Assembly: GCA_940671915.1 (NCBI GenBank)
Contig: CALNVZ010001744.1
Location: 124,967 to 188,966 of the forward strand
DNA from: Paracentrotus lividus
Lineage: Eukaryota; Echinodermata; Echinoidea; Camarodonta; Echinidae
Direction: 5' to 3'
Length of the DNA: 64,000 nt
In this document: piece after piece, positions 1-11,519 of the stretch
Position numbering within the stretch: position 1 is the stretch's first letter
Layout of the letters: every line of letters begins with the position of its first letter
Made by a program: the position numbers and the translations under genes
Notes under the pieces: model-generated
The model's input: the letters and a program-made list of their open reading frames with translations, nothing else
Databases searched by the model: none
Told to the model about the DNA's origin: nothing

Positions 1-924
1 AGTATTCATATTAGAGGTGTAATTAAAGGCGCGGTCCCACTGGCTCTATTAGGAATGCACTTGCGTAAGTAATTGCGATATTCTGTTTGTTTTGTTTAAT
101 TTGGTTTTTTGTAGAACGGTTGATGAACGAAATTTAAGACTATACACCCAACTCATGCGCAATGTAATCCTCCCGTCAGTGGCACCGGCCTTAAAAGAAT
201 GGAACATAATATTATTTTCTAAACCTACTCGTGAATGGCAACTTGTCACGATTTATGTAATTATCGGCTATCGTAATGCCTCAGATTGTCACAGCAAAAA
301 CTACACCTTTGTTTGAGAATGTTGATTGATAGATCCAACTTACTTCACTGTTGTTGCTAAGCCAGGAATTCACCAGCATATCTGTAAAGGAAAACATCAC
401 CGGCGATATCCCTTCGTGAGTTCGACTAATTCAGTAAAACACACTGGTAATTCAATTAGCCTGTAACTGAAGAATGGAGAACAAATTTTGGAATCTACCG
501 GTACTCGTGAATTGCATACTTGTCATGATAGATGTTATATCTCGTAAGCTTTCAGATTGTCAAGCGAAAACAATCTCTGTTTCAGAATGTATCAACTTGA
601 TTATGCTCGGAAACAGAATAAATAGAGAACTACATTGAAACGACATTGCAACTATTTGTATCAAAAGCTAGTCAGTCATTCTAATGGGTGAACTGTCCTA
701 CCCCCCTACTTTTTTTTGACCTAGTCGGTCACGTCGATGGACTAGCATCAAGCTTGACGGACGAGCTTTAAAGCTCGTCCGTCAAGTTGAGAGATGTAGA
801 TTCAGTTGTATGCTAGTCCGTCTTGACGGACTAACATGGCAGACTAGCTTTAAAACTAGTCCGTTTTGACCGACTAGTTTTAAAGCTAGTCGGTCCATTG
901 ACGGACGAGGTTAGGTTTTCAGTG
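1..924 (+). mobile_element. Copy of the GACGGACTAG palindromic TIR element, 5' part outside window
   Basis: The right end (about 720-924) is a chain of short palindromes made of GACGGACTAG and CTTTAAAGCTAG, ending in GGTTTTCAGTG followed by TA. The same end is seen at 33983 and, as both ends, at 21982-23838. Positions 201-330 and 471-620 are a diverged internal duplication (ACTCGTGAATGGCA versus ACTCGTGAATTGCA, then TCAGATTGTCA in both), also found at 33500-33630. The 74-codon open frame at 92-316 lies in this repeat and is not taken as a gene. No transposase is visible, so the copy is non-autonomous. Confidence 0.7.
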
Positions 925-966
925 TACGCAATATATGAAAAAATGAGATAAATGAAGAGGTCATTT

Positions 967-1187
967 CCAAAAGGTACTACATCCACTTTTGTTACTTCTC
1001 CGTAAAATGCATTTGTTTTCCATATTTTGTACAGGCGTCTATGGAAAAGTGATATTTGAAAGTGCATTTTTTTATAGTTCCTTTCATTTTTTTCTTCAAA
1101 GTTTTGTTCAAAGAAAGGTTCCTACCTGAATAATGGTGTCATATCAATAACTAAATTTCCATCCAAAGTGGATGTAGTACCTTTTGG
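967..1187. repeat. Short inverted repeat
   Basis: GGTACTACATCCACTTT near 972-989 is the reverse complement of AAAGTGGATGTAGTACC near 1165-1182, and both arms extend to CCAAAA/TTTTGG. About 175 bp lie between them. This looks like a small foldback or MITE remnant; no target duplication was identified. Confidence 0.55.
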
Positions 1188-1729
1188 AACTGAGCTCTTT
1201 AAATAGGATTTCATATAATAAAATACACTAGAAGTAGGGGACTGTGACATCATCAGTTTGCTCATTTGAATGTTCAAATATTCAAATGAGACAATGAGAC
1301 TATTGCCAAGAACTGTTTTACAAAAAAAAATCACGACCTAAAAAATGCATAACTTTGTTATTTTCCATCCGATTTTGATGAAATTTTCTGTTTTGCGCTT
1401 GATGAATTTTACTTAATTTTACAAAACTTTTTCATTTTAGCCCGGACTCCTCCTTTAAAGAATATGTTTTATCTGTTCCGAAGCTTTATTCCCTCAATTA
1501 GTTTCTGCATAATATTTGAAGTAGGTAATTCTAGTTCGAATTTTTGATATCAAATGATCTTTGGAACGCTTTATTCTGTTTGAGTATATCATTAATTCCC
1601 CTCCCGTGTAATTTCCGTGTCCCTGTCGTGACATGAAATCACCGCCCTTGGTATTTATACTCTGGTCAAGAAATGTTTACTGAAAATTTGTCCCAACTTC
1701 CTTATTTCATATCCGATTTTTCAGTGGCG

Positions 1730-1835
1730 GATCCAGGCCCCTTAATATCAGGCGCGGGAGACGCGCCCCCTATAATTTGAAAACCACTCATTGACTGTAC
1801 ATCTAAAAAAATTATGAAATCCTGGATCCGCCACT
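1730..1835. repeat. Dispersed GGATCC-type repeat, copy 1
   Basis: The stretch GGATCCAGGCCCCTT ... CGCGCCCCCT ... TTTGAAAACCACTCATTGAC recurs at 14812-14960. The inner end is a GGATCCGCCACTG box. It is a dispersed non-coding repeat shared between two loci of this window. Confidence 0.55.
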
Positions 1836-2093
1836 GCATAATCATTACCATTTATCACCACTGTCATCAGTTGTCAGTCACGAACAGCAACTTCATTCCT
1901 TTTTGTTCTCAGCGCTCATTCCTGCAGTGCTCACCTTTACCGCCAATCATATCAAATTCAATTAAAATGATATGAATAGAAAACTATTAAACAACACTGA
2001 AACATGGATGTTCCTTCTCTTTTTTTTTTATTTCACAACAACACTCTGTTTTTAGAGGTCCTTTATCAGATTATTATTATTGTGTTGTTTTTT

Positions 2094-3480
2094 TTATGCC
2101 TCCGCCACCGAAGGTGGTGCCGGAGGCATTATGTTTTCGGGTTGTCCGTCCGTCTGTCCGTCCGTCCGTCCGTCCGTCCGTACGTCCGTCCCGTTTTCGT
2201 TCTCGCGATAACTTAAGAACCGTTTGACGGATCACTTTCAAACTTGGAATCATCGTATGCATATATGGTAGGGACAATGATCTGATTAGACTTTGGGGTC
2301 ATTAGGTCAAAGGTCAAAGGTCACAGAGGTCATTGTATGCATGAAAATGGCTCGTTCTCGCCATAATTTAAAAAACCGTTTGACCGTTCAACTTCAAAAC
2401 TTGGGTAATGTGTGCCTATGGGAGGGGCAATGAACTGATTAGATTTTTAGGGTCATGAGGTCAAAGGTCAAAGGTCACAGATGTCATTGTATACATGAAA
2501 ATGGTTCGTCCTCGCAATAACTTAAGAACTGTGTGACGGGTCAACTTCAAACTTGGATCATGTATGCATATGGTAGGGACAATAAACTGATTAGAATTTG
2601 GGGTCATGAGGTCAAAGGTCACAGAGGTCATTGTGTACATGAAAATGGCTCGTCTTCGCGATAACTTAAGAACCGTTGTAGGGATAAACTTCAAACTTGG
2701 ATCATATTTACATATGGGAGGGACAATGAACTTATCAGAATTGGGGTCATGAGGTCAAAGGTCACAGAGGTCATTGTTGTACATGAAAATGGCTTGTTCT
2801 CGCAATAAACTTAAAAAACCGTTTGACGGATCAATTTCAAACTTGGGTCATATGTGCATATGGGACGGACAATAAACTGATTAGAATTTAGAGTCATGAG
2901 GTCAAAGTTCAAAGGCCACAGAGGACATTGTGTACGTGAAAATGGCTTGTTCTTGCGATAACTTAAGAACAGTTTGATGGATGAACATCAAACTTGGGTC
3001 ATGTGTGCAATATGGTAGGGACAATGAATTTATTATATTTTGAGGTCATGAAATCAAAAGGTCAAGGGTCACAGACGTCATTGTATACATGAAAATGGCA
3101 CGTTCTTGCTGCAACTTCTGAACCGTTTATGGATCAACTTCAAACTTGGGTCATGTGGAGGAAAGATGAAGCTGTAGATTTTTTGAGGTCAGGACATCAA
3201 AGGTCACTGGTTATTTATGTAAATGACTCGTTTGTGCAATTTCTGAAGGACCTTTGACAGATCACTTAAACATGTTTATCCTTTTTATACATCAGTAGCC
3301 ATCCTTCCTGAGTTGGAAATAATTCTGATGATACAACTTTAATAGATTTGGGGTCAATATCTCAAAGATGTCATGGTATAAATGGATGTAAAATACTCAA
3401 CATGCGCATGCCTTTTTTTTCCCCGATGTGGCAATACGGAGGCATGCCTTCCGACCGTGCGCGGTCGAAGATTCATCTAG
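2094..3480. mobile_element. Repeat element with ~155-bp tandem units; possible Helitron 3' end
   Basis: The left part carries a palindrome (CCTCCGCCACCGAAGGTGG and GCCGGAGG) and a (GTCC)n run. Then come about seven diverged ~155-bp units (2211-3260), each with 'lack of' coding potential but with shared blocks GATAACTTAAGAACCGTTTG, CTTCAAACTTGG, GGGACAATGAA and AGGTCAAAGGTCA. The right end has a GC hairpin (CGACCGTGCGCGGTCG) followed about 10 bp later by CTAG then T. A hairpin plus CTRR before T is the known layout of a Helitron 3' end; the 5' TC end was not located, so the class is an inference. Confidence 0.55.
2211..3260. repeat. Tandem array, ~155-bp unit, about 7 copies
   Basis: Units are recognisable by the recurring order: ACTTAAGAACCGTTTGACGG, CTTCAAACTTGG, a CATATGG(T/G)AGGGACAATGAA block, ACTGATTAGA, GGGGTCATGAGGTCAAAGGTC, ACAGAGGTCATTG. 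Copies differ by substitutions and small indels, so the array is old. Each unit carries two to four AGGTCA hexamers in direct orientation, mostly 1 bp apart. Confidence 0.85.
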
Positions 3481-3484
3481 TTTC

Positions 3485-4440
3485 TACATGAATTTAGAAA
3501 ATTTATTTCACAAGGAGTCATAAATTACTGTAGATATACATGACAAACGTAAAATAAACTTCAGGAATTTTACAATGCATATTTTTAAAAGGATACATTT
3601 TCCATTCATTATAGTGGTTCACAATTATCATATGAAATATTTTATTATTTCTACTACACAGAAACTTAAGCATTTTTTGTTTTAGCGGGACTATCTACAT
3701 CCAGCCAAAGAGAAAATGTATGCAAGTTCATTAAAATAATTATAGAGATGATAGTTTATCATAATTGCAGTCATAGGGTCTCAAATATATTTTCAGTTTG
3801 AGACATGAAAATTAATAAGAGAAACGTAGACGTACCAATAAAAAAATCATGTTTTGAAACAAAAATTACTGTCAATGCACATGAGAAATATCGATGAGAA
3901 AAGATTTTCCGATTTCTCAAAAGAAGTAAACAAAAATTGGTCTGAATGATAAAACTACACACATTACGTATGCCACAACGTCGATCATGAGCAAGACTAG
4001 ACTCGACTGGAACACCTCCAAATCATGCAAAGTCTACGAGCATGCGCACTGTCTAACTCTAGCAACGAAGGCCTCAAATCAAGTCGCTCCGTGGAATAAA
4101 ATTAGCCGATGTGACGTGTTAGTGGTACGGGGAAAAAAAATCGTTTCCGGGATGTGAAATAGGCATATAAAACGATTATAGCCATTGAGTTGGGGTCTCA
4201 ATGATATTTCAATTACTTACGTATAACAGAAAATGATTAAGATTTTTCGCCTCAGAGGTCACAACAGGGTGTAATGTTAACAATGTTAACATGTGACAAA
4301 AACGTTTTGTTGTATGCGTCAATATGAATTAAACTATTTGAACTAGAAAACGATATTTGTGGAATATACTTAGCAAATGTCACCTACTTCTGTTTAAAAT
4401 CCTGTTTCACTGTGCTGTATGTCAAATTTCATGTCTGCAG
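3485..4440. other. No gene seen
   Basis: AT-rich DNA without a convincing open frame, transposon end or long tandem repeat. The 63-codon minus-strand frame at 3771-3962 has no splice context or family resemblance. The end of this stretch (4400-4440) is a pyrimidine-rich tract ending in TCTGCAG, used as the acceptor of the next entry. Confidence 0.5.
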
Positions 4441-4479
4441 AAAATAAAGGCGAGGAAGAACCGTTGATGAACACAAAAG
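4441..4479 (+). CDS. Candidate 39-bp mini-exon upstream of the Death-fold exons
   Basis: A good acceptor (TTTCATGTCTGCAG) is followed by 39 bp open in one frame and a donor G|GTACG. In class 1-1 phase, matching every Death-fold exon downstream, it encodes a short acidic linker NKGEEEPLMNTK. It would join to the exon at 12445 in frame. There is no domain in it and short exons arise by chance, so the call rests only on splice signals and matching phase. If real, the gene begins further upstream, outside or near the left edge of the window. Confidence 0.3.
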
Positions 4480-4481
4480 GT

Positions 4482-5183
4482 ACGAAGTAATAAATTATTT
4501 CAATTCCATTCTCATTTTATTTTAACTTTTACAAAACATTACTGATGAGGCAAAATAAAATTGTTCTTATTTTCCAAAAGCCTTGAGTTAAACAACAATG
4601 GTCTACATGTACAATAGCATCGTTCGGGTCTTTAATACCTTTCTTCAATCGAATATTTTCATCAAGAACAGACATAATTATGTGTACGTGTACATATACA
4701 TAATTAAATATGTCGCGTGAACCATAAACATGATAAATAATGACGAGGAACGGTTCAAGTGAAAGAGCTTTCCTTCAGTCAAAAATATCATACAAGTTTG
4801 TTTTTGTTTTGTTTTTGTTTTTTGTTTTTTCTTTAAAGTATTCCCCAAACTCTGATTAAAGAGATATTAGGAATACTGAAATTAGATTTATTCTTTGTAC
4901 AAGGCTTTCGCATGCTGGCAGCACGCTTCGTCGAAGCATACGTCCATAGTCTGACGCTGAATGTCCGTGTCATAATTTATATAGCATGATCTCTTTTTTT
5001 TATGGATGTTTATTCATCCTCTTATCCTGTTGTTGAATTAATCGTTGTCATCTTGCTCTGTAATAAACCAGATTAACCCTTTAAAAGTCATGATACTTGA
5101 CATTTACAACCGATCGGTTTGCCTTTATAAATGGTATGAAACTCAAAAATGATTTTAAAAGTTTATCAACGTTATCATTGCTC
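4482..5183. other. No gene seen
   Basis: AT-rich intronic or intergenic DNA. A GTTTTT-rich tract lies near 4797-4830. No supported coding frame. Confidence 0.5.
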
Positions 5184-5185
5184 TA

Positions 5186-5710
5186 CAGTGCGTCCCAGAT
5201 AAAAGTATGCCCAACTTTGAGAGCCTCATATTAAAATTGTATTCCTTATGTGTAATTAATTTTAATTTCATGACAAAGAGCAACTCATATTCTATCTAAT
5301 GATACCAAAATCATACCGATACTGTCATGGATGACTGAACACTCGAGTGTTTAAAAACATTGGTCAAAAGTGATCTGTACCAAGTTGTCTGAGAAGCAGC
5401 ACTGGCTTTCTGATCATTCATTGTTTGTTTGAGGTCAGCCTTCCTGAGTCCATTCATTAGGCACAAAGGATTACTTGATCTATTAAAATGCAAGGGCTGC
5501 TTTTGCTCAAACTTGGGACAGGGCACTTTTTACGCTTGTTTTTTAAAACAAACTGCTTTGTTAACCGTCACAGTACAAGTATAAGTTTGGTATCATTGTA
5601 AAGAATATTAGTTGCTCTTCAACATGGCATATATTTCAAGGTCACACAGGCTAGAATATTTTAATATGAGGCTCTCAAAGTTGGGTATACCTTTTTTCTG
5701 GGACGCACTG
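5186..5710. mobile_element. Palindromic TA-flanked MITE, CAGTGCGTCCCAG family
   Basis: The left end CAGTGCGTCCCAGATAAAAG and right end CTGGGACGCACTG are inverted, both flanked by TA. The match continues inward (AACTTTGAGAGCCTCATAT against ATATGAGGCTCTCAAAGTT). The TA target and CAGT-type ends point to the Tc1/mariner superfamily. At 525 bp with no transposase it is non-autonomous. A related copy starts at 24547. Confidence 0.85.
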
Positions 5711-6121
5711 TATATGCAGAACTTTAATATGAGCAATAACAATGTATTTAAAGTTAATAAAGCTCGAAGTCACGTCGCAGAACTTTTCCTTGAGGTTTTT
5801 TTTATATTTTTTATTTATTTATTTTTTTTTTTTTATAGGGAGTTAGTCTTCAATTGAATGTCCCACTGCAACGTACCCCGACCCTTTACTTAAAAAGAAT
5901 GGTTACTGTTTACAGCTATATGATTTTTTGTTTGAAAGGAAACGGACTGTTTACTGGTACTTATATAGGACGAACATGAAATATAAATTTCCTTCCTAGT
6001 GGGGCCACCAATCGTCATAATATGGGCTTCGTTTGCAAGTCATGTTAATGCTTGGCAACATCTATAAATATGTTTTACCTGATCACACGAATCAGAAAAT
6101 ATATGTATATGTATATATATA

Positions 6122-6345
6122 TATACACTGTAAACATAAATTAGTCATTGGTGCTTATAAATTAGTCAAAACGACTAATTTGTATTAGTCCAGTCTCAGT
6201 GACTTAATTACCGCAGTCAAGACTAGTTTAGGTAAGTCATTTCGACCAATATAAACAAGTCATTTAACAAATGACTTGTTTATATCGGTCAAAGGACTAA
6301 TAAATGACTTGTAGGCCTTTAAATGACTTGTTATTGGTCAATATG
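6122..6345. repeat. Cluster of short palindromes (AAATGACTTGTTTATA / ACTAATTTGTATTAGT)
   Basis: Starts TACACTGTAAACATAAATTA and consists of repeated inverted blocks such as AAATTAGTC/GACTAATTT and AAGTCATTT/AAATGACTT. The plan (TACACTG start, ladder of small palindromes) resembles the GACGGACTAG element family in this window with a different core word. No coding capacity. Confidence 0.55.
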
Positions 6346-7129
6346 ACAGGCCTATGGCACGTACGCGCACGTAAAACTCACGGTCGATCAAACGATAGAC
6401 GTAACAGGGAATCAAACCACAAGTACACATATCAGGCGCGTATCCAGGATTTCGCACCCCGGGGGGCCCGATGTGAATTTGGCGCCCCGGTGTACTTCTC
6501 AAAAATATGCCCCCCCCCCCCGCTAGGCAAACATAGGCCTACGGCTTAAATGTATGTTGAAGGATTTTGAATAATAATTTTTTGAAGTTTTTTTTTTTTT
6601 TTTTTTTTTTAAATACTTGCCAATGGTGAGTTCATGGAAAAGAATTTCTAGGTATAGTGAGGTATTACCGCTATAGATGAAAATACGAATATTTCTAAAT
6701 ACGAGCGAGAAGCGCGATCAGATTTTTTTCCCCTCTACTTTACGATCAGAAAGCAAAGAATTCTAAGCAATTAGGGGTATCAATTTTGTTTAGCTCTTCA
6801 TCAGAATATCATATGAACGGGAGCTGTAATTTGTCCATCAAAAACGATTTGAAAGCAAGCCATATAAAATCATGTGAAATTTGTCCATCAAGTAATGTGA
6901 AATCAAACAAATGTATATTGATGGTTACATAATCTGGTTACAAGAAAGAAAAAATAGGCGAGCGCGAAGCGCGATCGAAAATTTTGCTCTATGTAATAGA
7001 GACCTGAAGTCTAGGATCAATTTGGCCTTCATAATTTAAAGACCGTATGTTGCCCAGTAATGTTACATGATTATGAAAGAGAGATGAATATCTATCTATC
7101 TAGCTGCTTATCTATACTTCTGCTTCCCT

Positions 7130-7765
7130 CCCTAAGTTTAAGATAAATTTGGCGCCCCTAAGTTTAAGCTCAATTTGGCGCCCCCTAAATGTTAGTTTGA
7201 ATTGGCGCCATACATGTACGATTTAGGTGATTTGATGCCCCCGGGAAAATGCAAAAATAAATGTAACGTGTATTCAAATAAATTCAAATGTTTTGATGGT
7301 TAGAATCCCATAATGTAAATTTTGGAAAGAGGAAAAACACAGGCGAGCGCGAAGCATGAACGGAAGTTTTGATGTATTCAAATGATTAGAAAACAGGACA
7401 TTTCATGCGTTCCTCAGGAACACAATATAATAATTCATTGGGGGAAAAAATGATGCAAGCGCGAAGCGCGAGCGAAAATTTTGCTATCTATATACAGACC
7501 CGGATGCATGAATTGTGAAATTTTGCTCTATCTATATAGAGACCATATTTTAAAAACCTATTTGTTGCCCCCTTAGTTTCAGGTAAATTCGGCGCCCCTT
7601 AGTTTCAGATCATTTGGACGCCCTATAAGACTAGTGTAAGCTCAATTTTGCGCCCCTAATTTTAAAATCGATTTGACATCCCCTTAACTTCAATTCAGTG
7701 CCCCCATAAGTTTCAGGTCATCCTGGCGCCCGTACGTGTAAGCTCAGTTTGACGCCGCTAATATG
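7130..7765. repeat. Degenerate ~30-bp minisatellite, GTTTAAGGTCAATTTGGCGCCCCTA type, first locus
   Basis: The phrase AAGTTTAAG-TCAATTTGGCGCCCC recurs with heavy drift at 7138-7245 and 7560-7760. Between the two blocks are copies of GCGAGCGCGAAGC(G/A)CGA. The same unit forms arrays at 36790-37070 and 40360-40465. All frames are broken; this is non-coding. Confidence 0.75.
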
Positions 7766-7819
7766 TTGAACATAAATTTGAAATGCAAAAAAAAAAAAAA
7801 AAAATAAATAAATAATAAT

Positions 7820-8480
7820 AATAATATCCGCCAGATTGGCCATTTTCGAGCTTACATGTATGTCTCCACTCCTTCCTGGTTATATTCACTTTTTACCTGT
7901 ATACTGGGCCGCATTATTTTGCACTCACATTGATTATTATGTAAACTTGCTAGACTGAGTATTACAATTTAAGAAAAAATCAATTTGATGTTTTTCAATT
8001 CATTAATTATGCAAATTTATGCACGTTTGCGACCTTACATGCTATAACGTGATCAAATTAGCTCAAGAGTTCATCAAACTTTAGTTTAAAGTTGTGAACC
8101 AGTCTATTTCACATAATTTTAGTGTGCTTAGCCTGATAAGACTACATTGTGGTTCCCAAGCTGACTTTTAAAGTTTTCAACACCTAATTTGCATAAACAG
8201 AATGGCCATCAAACTGACCATTTTATAGCTTAGGCCTTATGTCTACACTCCTTCCTGGTTGTAATACCACTTTTTAACTTCGTACTGGCCGCATTATTTT
8301 GTAGTCACTTTGATTATTATGTAAACTTGCTCGACCCAGCATAAGAATTTAAGAAAAAATTATCAATTTGATGTTTCAAAACCAATTTATTATTCAAATT
8401 AATGCATGTGTGAGACCTTACATGCTATAACACGGGTAACTTGATCATATTAGCTCAAGAGTTCTTCAACTTTCAGATAT
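7820..8480. repeat. Tandemly duplicated ~370-bp dispersed repeat
   Basis: Two adjacent diverged copies (about 7826-8190 and 8191-8480) share CCACTCCTTCCTGGTT, GCCGCATTATTTTG, TTGATTATTATGTAAACTTG and ACCTTACATGCTATAAC. A further inverted copy is at about 11520-11850 (CAACCAGGGAAGAGTGGAGA). Function and class unknown. Confidence 0.7.
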
Positions 8481-8532
8481 CAGATATTCAGATATAATTC
8501 AGATATCCTTCCCAACATTTTGAAATCATTGT

Positions 8533-8533
<1 letters not shown>

Positions 8534-8570
<37 letters not shown>
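8534..8570. repeat. (TA)n microsatellite
   Basis: An uninterrupted run of alternating A and T, about 36 bp. Confidence 0.95.
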
Positions 8571-8574
<4 letters not shown>

Positions 8575-8849
8575 TGTATATAATTTAATCTCGACCCTCA
8601 TTTGATATATTTTTATGCAATTTTATATTGTAATTCTTTGTTTTTGCACGTGACTTAAAACGAAATCTATCAAAATGGTCACATAAAGATCAATGAAATA
8701 TAATTCAATGTTTGAACGATGACATTCACCACATTGTACAGGTAGCGATCTCCATGAAGTCCCTATCCAACTCTGTTGGTTATTCCCATCCGTGAGAGAA
8801 AGATGTTAGTGTATTGGTTATTCCCATCCTTGAGGGGAAGATGTCAGTC

Positions 8850-9790
8850 TGTTGGTTGTTCCTTTCCTTGAGAGGAATATGTGGACCTAATTCATACTCT
8901 CCGAAGCCTCCACTGGGTAGAATTCTACCTTGGGTGTACCTGCTTCCATCTTCTATATGTCTTTCCAGGACAAGGACTGTGGTTCAAGGCATTCCAATCG
9001 ACACCAAGCTCTTTGCTGCATGAGGCCAACTGCCTTATTCATGTTTAGAACATGTTAGCCTGCTTTACCTCTTAACTCCTCTCCTCTGCAAAAGCGATCA
9101 GGGGTAGGATAAGCTTTCTGAAATGTCTATTAATGCTAATGTTTGTTGTGCATGGGAAATTAAACGCGTTTAGCAGATATTCTTTGTTTTATCCTCTCAA
9201 TATATGCGTCATTGATATTTCGTACAGCATCAGTGGCCATCATCAGTGGAAGAATCCAAACTTCAGGTACCACAACTTCAATTTACTTTGGAGGGCACCT
9301 CTGTCGATACGTTTCAGTCGATCTTTCACATCGCCTGGACCTCATTAATCTGGTTGTTGTGAGACAGTTCCTTTTTGAACTAGCACCACAAGCTCTGCAC
9401 AGGGGCTTCTGATGTTGTTGGAATGACCTCATCCGCCACACTGTAACGTGTCCTGTCACCTACCCTAGGCTTCCGTCCCTGATGGTCAGGTTCCTTGTTT
9501 TCTTTGGTTTGAACTTCATCCTACACCAGCTTATCAGCTGGTCCATGTGCTCAAGAGCCTTCATCGATTGAATAAAGTCAGGTCATCCATGAAAGCTCGT
9601 ATTTCTTGCAGCTTGAGTCCAGGTTCAATCTTAATACCTCTTCAACTGGAAAATGCAGCGATACAGGCAGTTTCTTTTCTTTTCATTGATAGATGGCACA
9701 CCCCCATTGGAATGCCTACAGGCTGGAAGAACTGGTAAACTGATGTGAATTCCTTGAACCTCATCTTGAAGTCCTGAAAGTAGCAATTCA
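8850..9790 (-). pseudogene. Decayed non-LTR retrotransposon reverse transcriptase
   Basis: Reading the minus strand in shifting frames gives a broken RT-like protein. First comes IPMGVCHLSMKRKETACI near 9710-9650, then IRAFMDDLTLF with the catalytic F-x-D-D box at about 9580-9600. Next is ISWCRMKFKPKKTRNL near 9545-9500, then KLKLWYLKFG near 9275, and KTYRRWKQVHPR near 8975-8940. These phrases match the thumb and C-terminal region of LINE-type reverse transcriptases known from many marine invertebrates. Many stops and frameshifts break it, so it is a dead copy. The plus-strand open frames over it are antisense shadows. Confidence 0.75.
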
Positions 9791-10148
9791 GGAAGTTGCT
9801 ATGAGTTTGTTCAGAATGTAGAAAAAGTCCAAAACCAAATCATCGAGTGCAGCAATGACCCATATGCGTGGGTAAGGAGCAAAAATTGCTTTGGTCACAG
9901 GGGTAGTGTTCAGTCTGTTTCGTGGGTCAATTATTATTATTTTCTATCCTTTTTTTTGCGGGGGGGGGGGAAGCAGGCCTGTTGACCCGTTTGATCCATG
10001 CCTTGAATTATTCAAATAATGTTCAACTAACTACTACATGTATGTTATTGTTGATATTGAATTGAATATTTCACATTTCTGCGTGATTAAACAAATCATA
10101 ATAAATGAACTCTTTCCTTTTGATTACAAACTAACGAGATTCAAATAG

Positions 10149-10460
10149 GATCTGCTATCATATAGATGGTTTTATGTAGACATTTATGGTAAGCAGAAAA
10201 ATGGCTTCCCACAAGGGAGTGTCCTTGCCCCTCTACTCTTCAACATGTACACTTATTATGACCAACCAGTACACCCCACTGTAAAGAGTTTCTTGTGTGT
10301 TGATGACCTCTGCATTGCCTCAAATGAAAATGCCTATGAAGAGGTCAAAATAACTCGTTTACAAGCCAGGAATAACATTGTAAAGAAGCTTGCTAACACC
10401 AAATGGGGAACACCCCTCCATATCCTCTATATAATTGTAATCATGCCAAATAGAGACTGA
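10149..10460 (+). pseudogene. Reverse transcriptase fragment of a non-LTR retrotransposon
   Basis: The frame encodes the palm region of a LINE reverse transcriptase: GFPQGSVLAPLLFNMY (the conserved Q-G-S box) at about 10204-10250, then FLCVDDLCIAS (the catalytic x-x-D-D box, usually Y-A-D-D) at about 10290-10320. It is cut off on both sides and followed by a stop at 10460. About 100 codons survive of a protein normally several hundred codons long. Confidence 0.85.
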
Positions 10461-11140
10461 AATCAAGACATAGTTTACTCCACTCCGAGGAATCCCTTGT
10501 TAGCTCTGCACACAATCGAAAACCATCTCTGTGGACCATTCACCTCAAATAAATGCCAAACAAATGTCCAAAAGAATCTCTCTCATCAGGTTCTGATGAG
10601 CCATAGCACACCTGGTCATGCCTGAACCACCTTAGGACATGCACAGGCACGGTGGCAAAGGACAGTGTAAGGTCCTAACGGAAAATAGGGATACACCGAA
10701 GATGGACAAAATTAGTATGATTGCGCGGAAGAGCAAACCATGCATGCCATGGAACACCTTCTGGTATGCGCCTACCTGTTGGAACTGTGTTCTCTTGTAG
10801 ACCTGAAAGAGGTTAACCCCAGAGCACAATCCTGTAATAAACATTGGTCAGTGTTATTCAAATTTAAAGCGAAATTATTGTTATGGTATTAGTGAAAGGA
10901 AAAGGTTGATAATAATTCAACATTTTAAGAGCAATCCTTTGTACTGGAAAGTTCTACAAAATATTCACGACAATATACAATTTAAATACCATGAAAATAA
11001 TTTGAAAGCTCATGATAATTTGTTCATCTTTCCCACTACACTACATTCTCTTTAATGTAGTGACACGAATGGCAGAAGAAGTAGGCTCAATGGTCAGATG
11101 GTAAACACTTTGTATGAAAGTGCCTAATTGTACATGCAGA

Positions 11141-11226
11141 CGAGTGCGTACGTGCGTGCGTGTGTGTGTGTGTTTGTGTGTGTACGTGTGTGTGTGTGTG
11201 TGTGTGTAGGTGTGTGCGTGTGTTTC
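11141..11226. repeat. (GT)n-rich microsatellite, imperfect
   Basis: Runs of GTGTGT interrupted by GCGT, TTTG and TACG over about 85 bp. Confidence 0.9.
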
Positions 11227-11519
11227 CGTTGCTGCCCAAATGTTAGTTTTTGTCTGTTTGTGCCTACATACCCGTCAAAATATGTGGTAAAAGAACAATA
11301 ATCATCCTTAAAGTTTATTATTTTTCATGTGACTATTTTTCACAGACCTCGTTCAAAGTCAAGTGGAAAAACAAAGGAAAAACTGCCCAACAACGAAATT
11401 AATGGGCATCCATCATAAAATAATATTTTTGGGGCTTTGAAATAATTCTAAAATGTTATGAAGGATATCTGAACCACAGCTTACAATTGTTTGACTTGAA
11501 TATTATTGATGAAATAATA

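Noticed and set aside
92-316. 74-codon open frame with an acceptor-like TTTTTTGTAG in front
   Set aside because: The segment recurs in worn form at 471-620 and 33500-33630 as part of a transposon family, with the frame not kept.
2211-3260. CRISPR-like regular repeats
   Set aside because: Units are ~155 bp and contiguous, without unique spacers between short identical repeats, and the genome is clearly eukaryotic.
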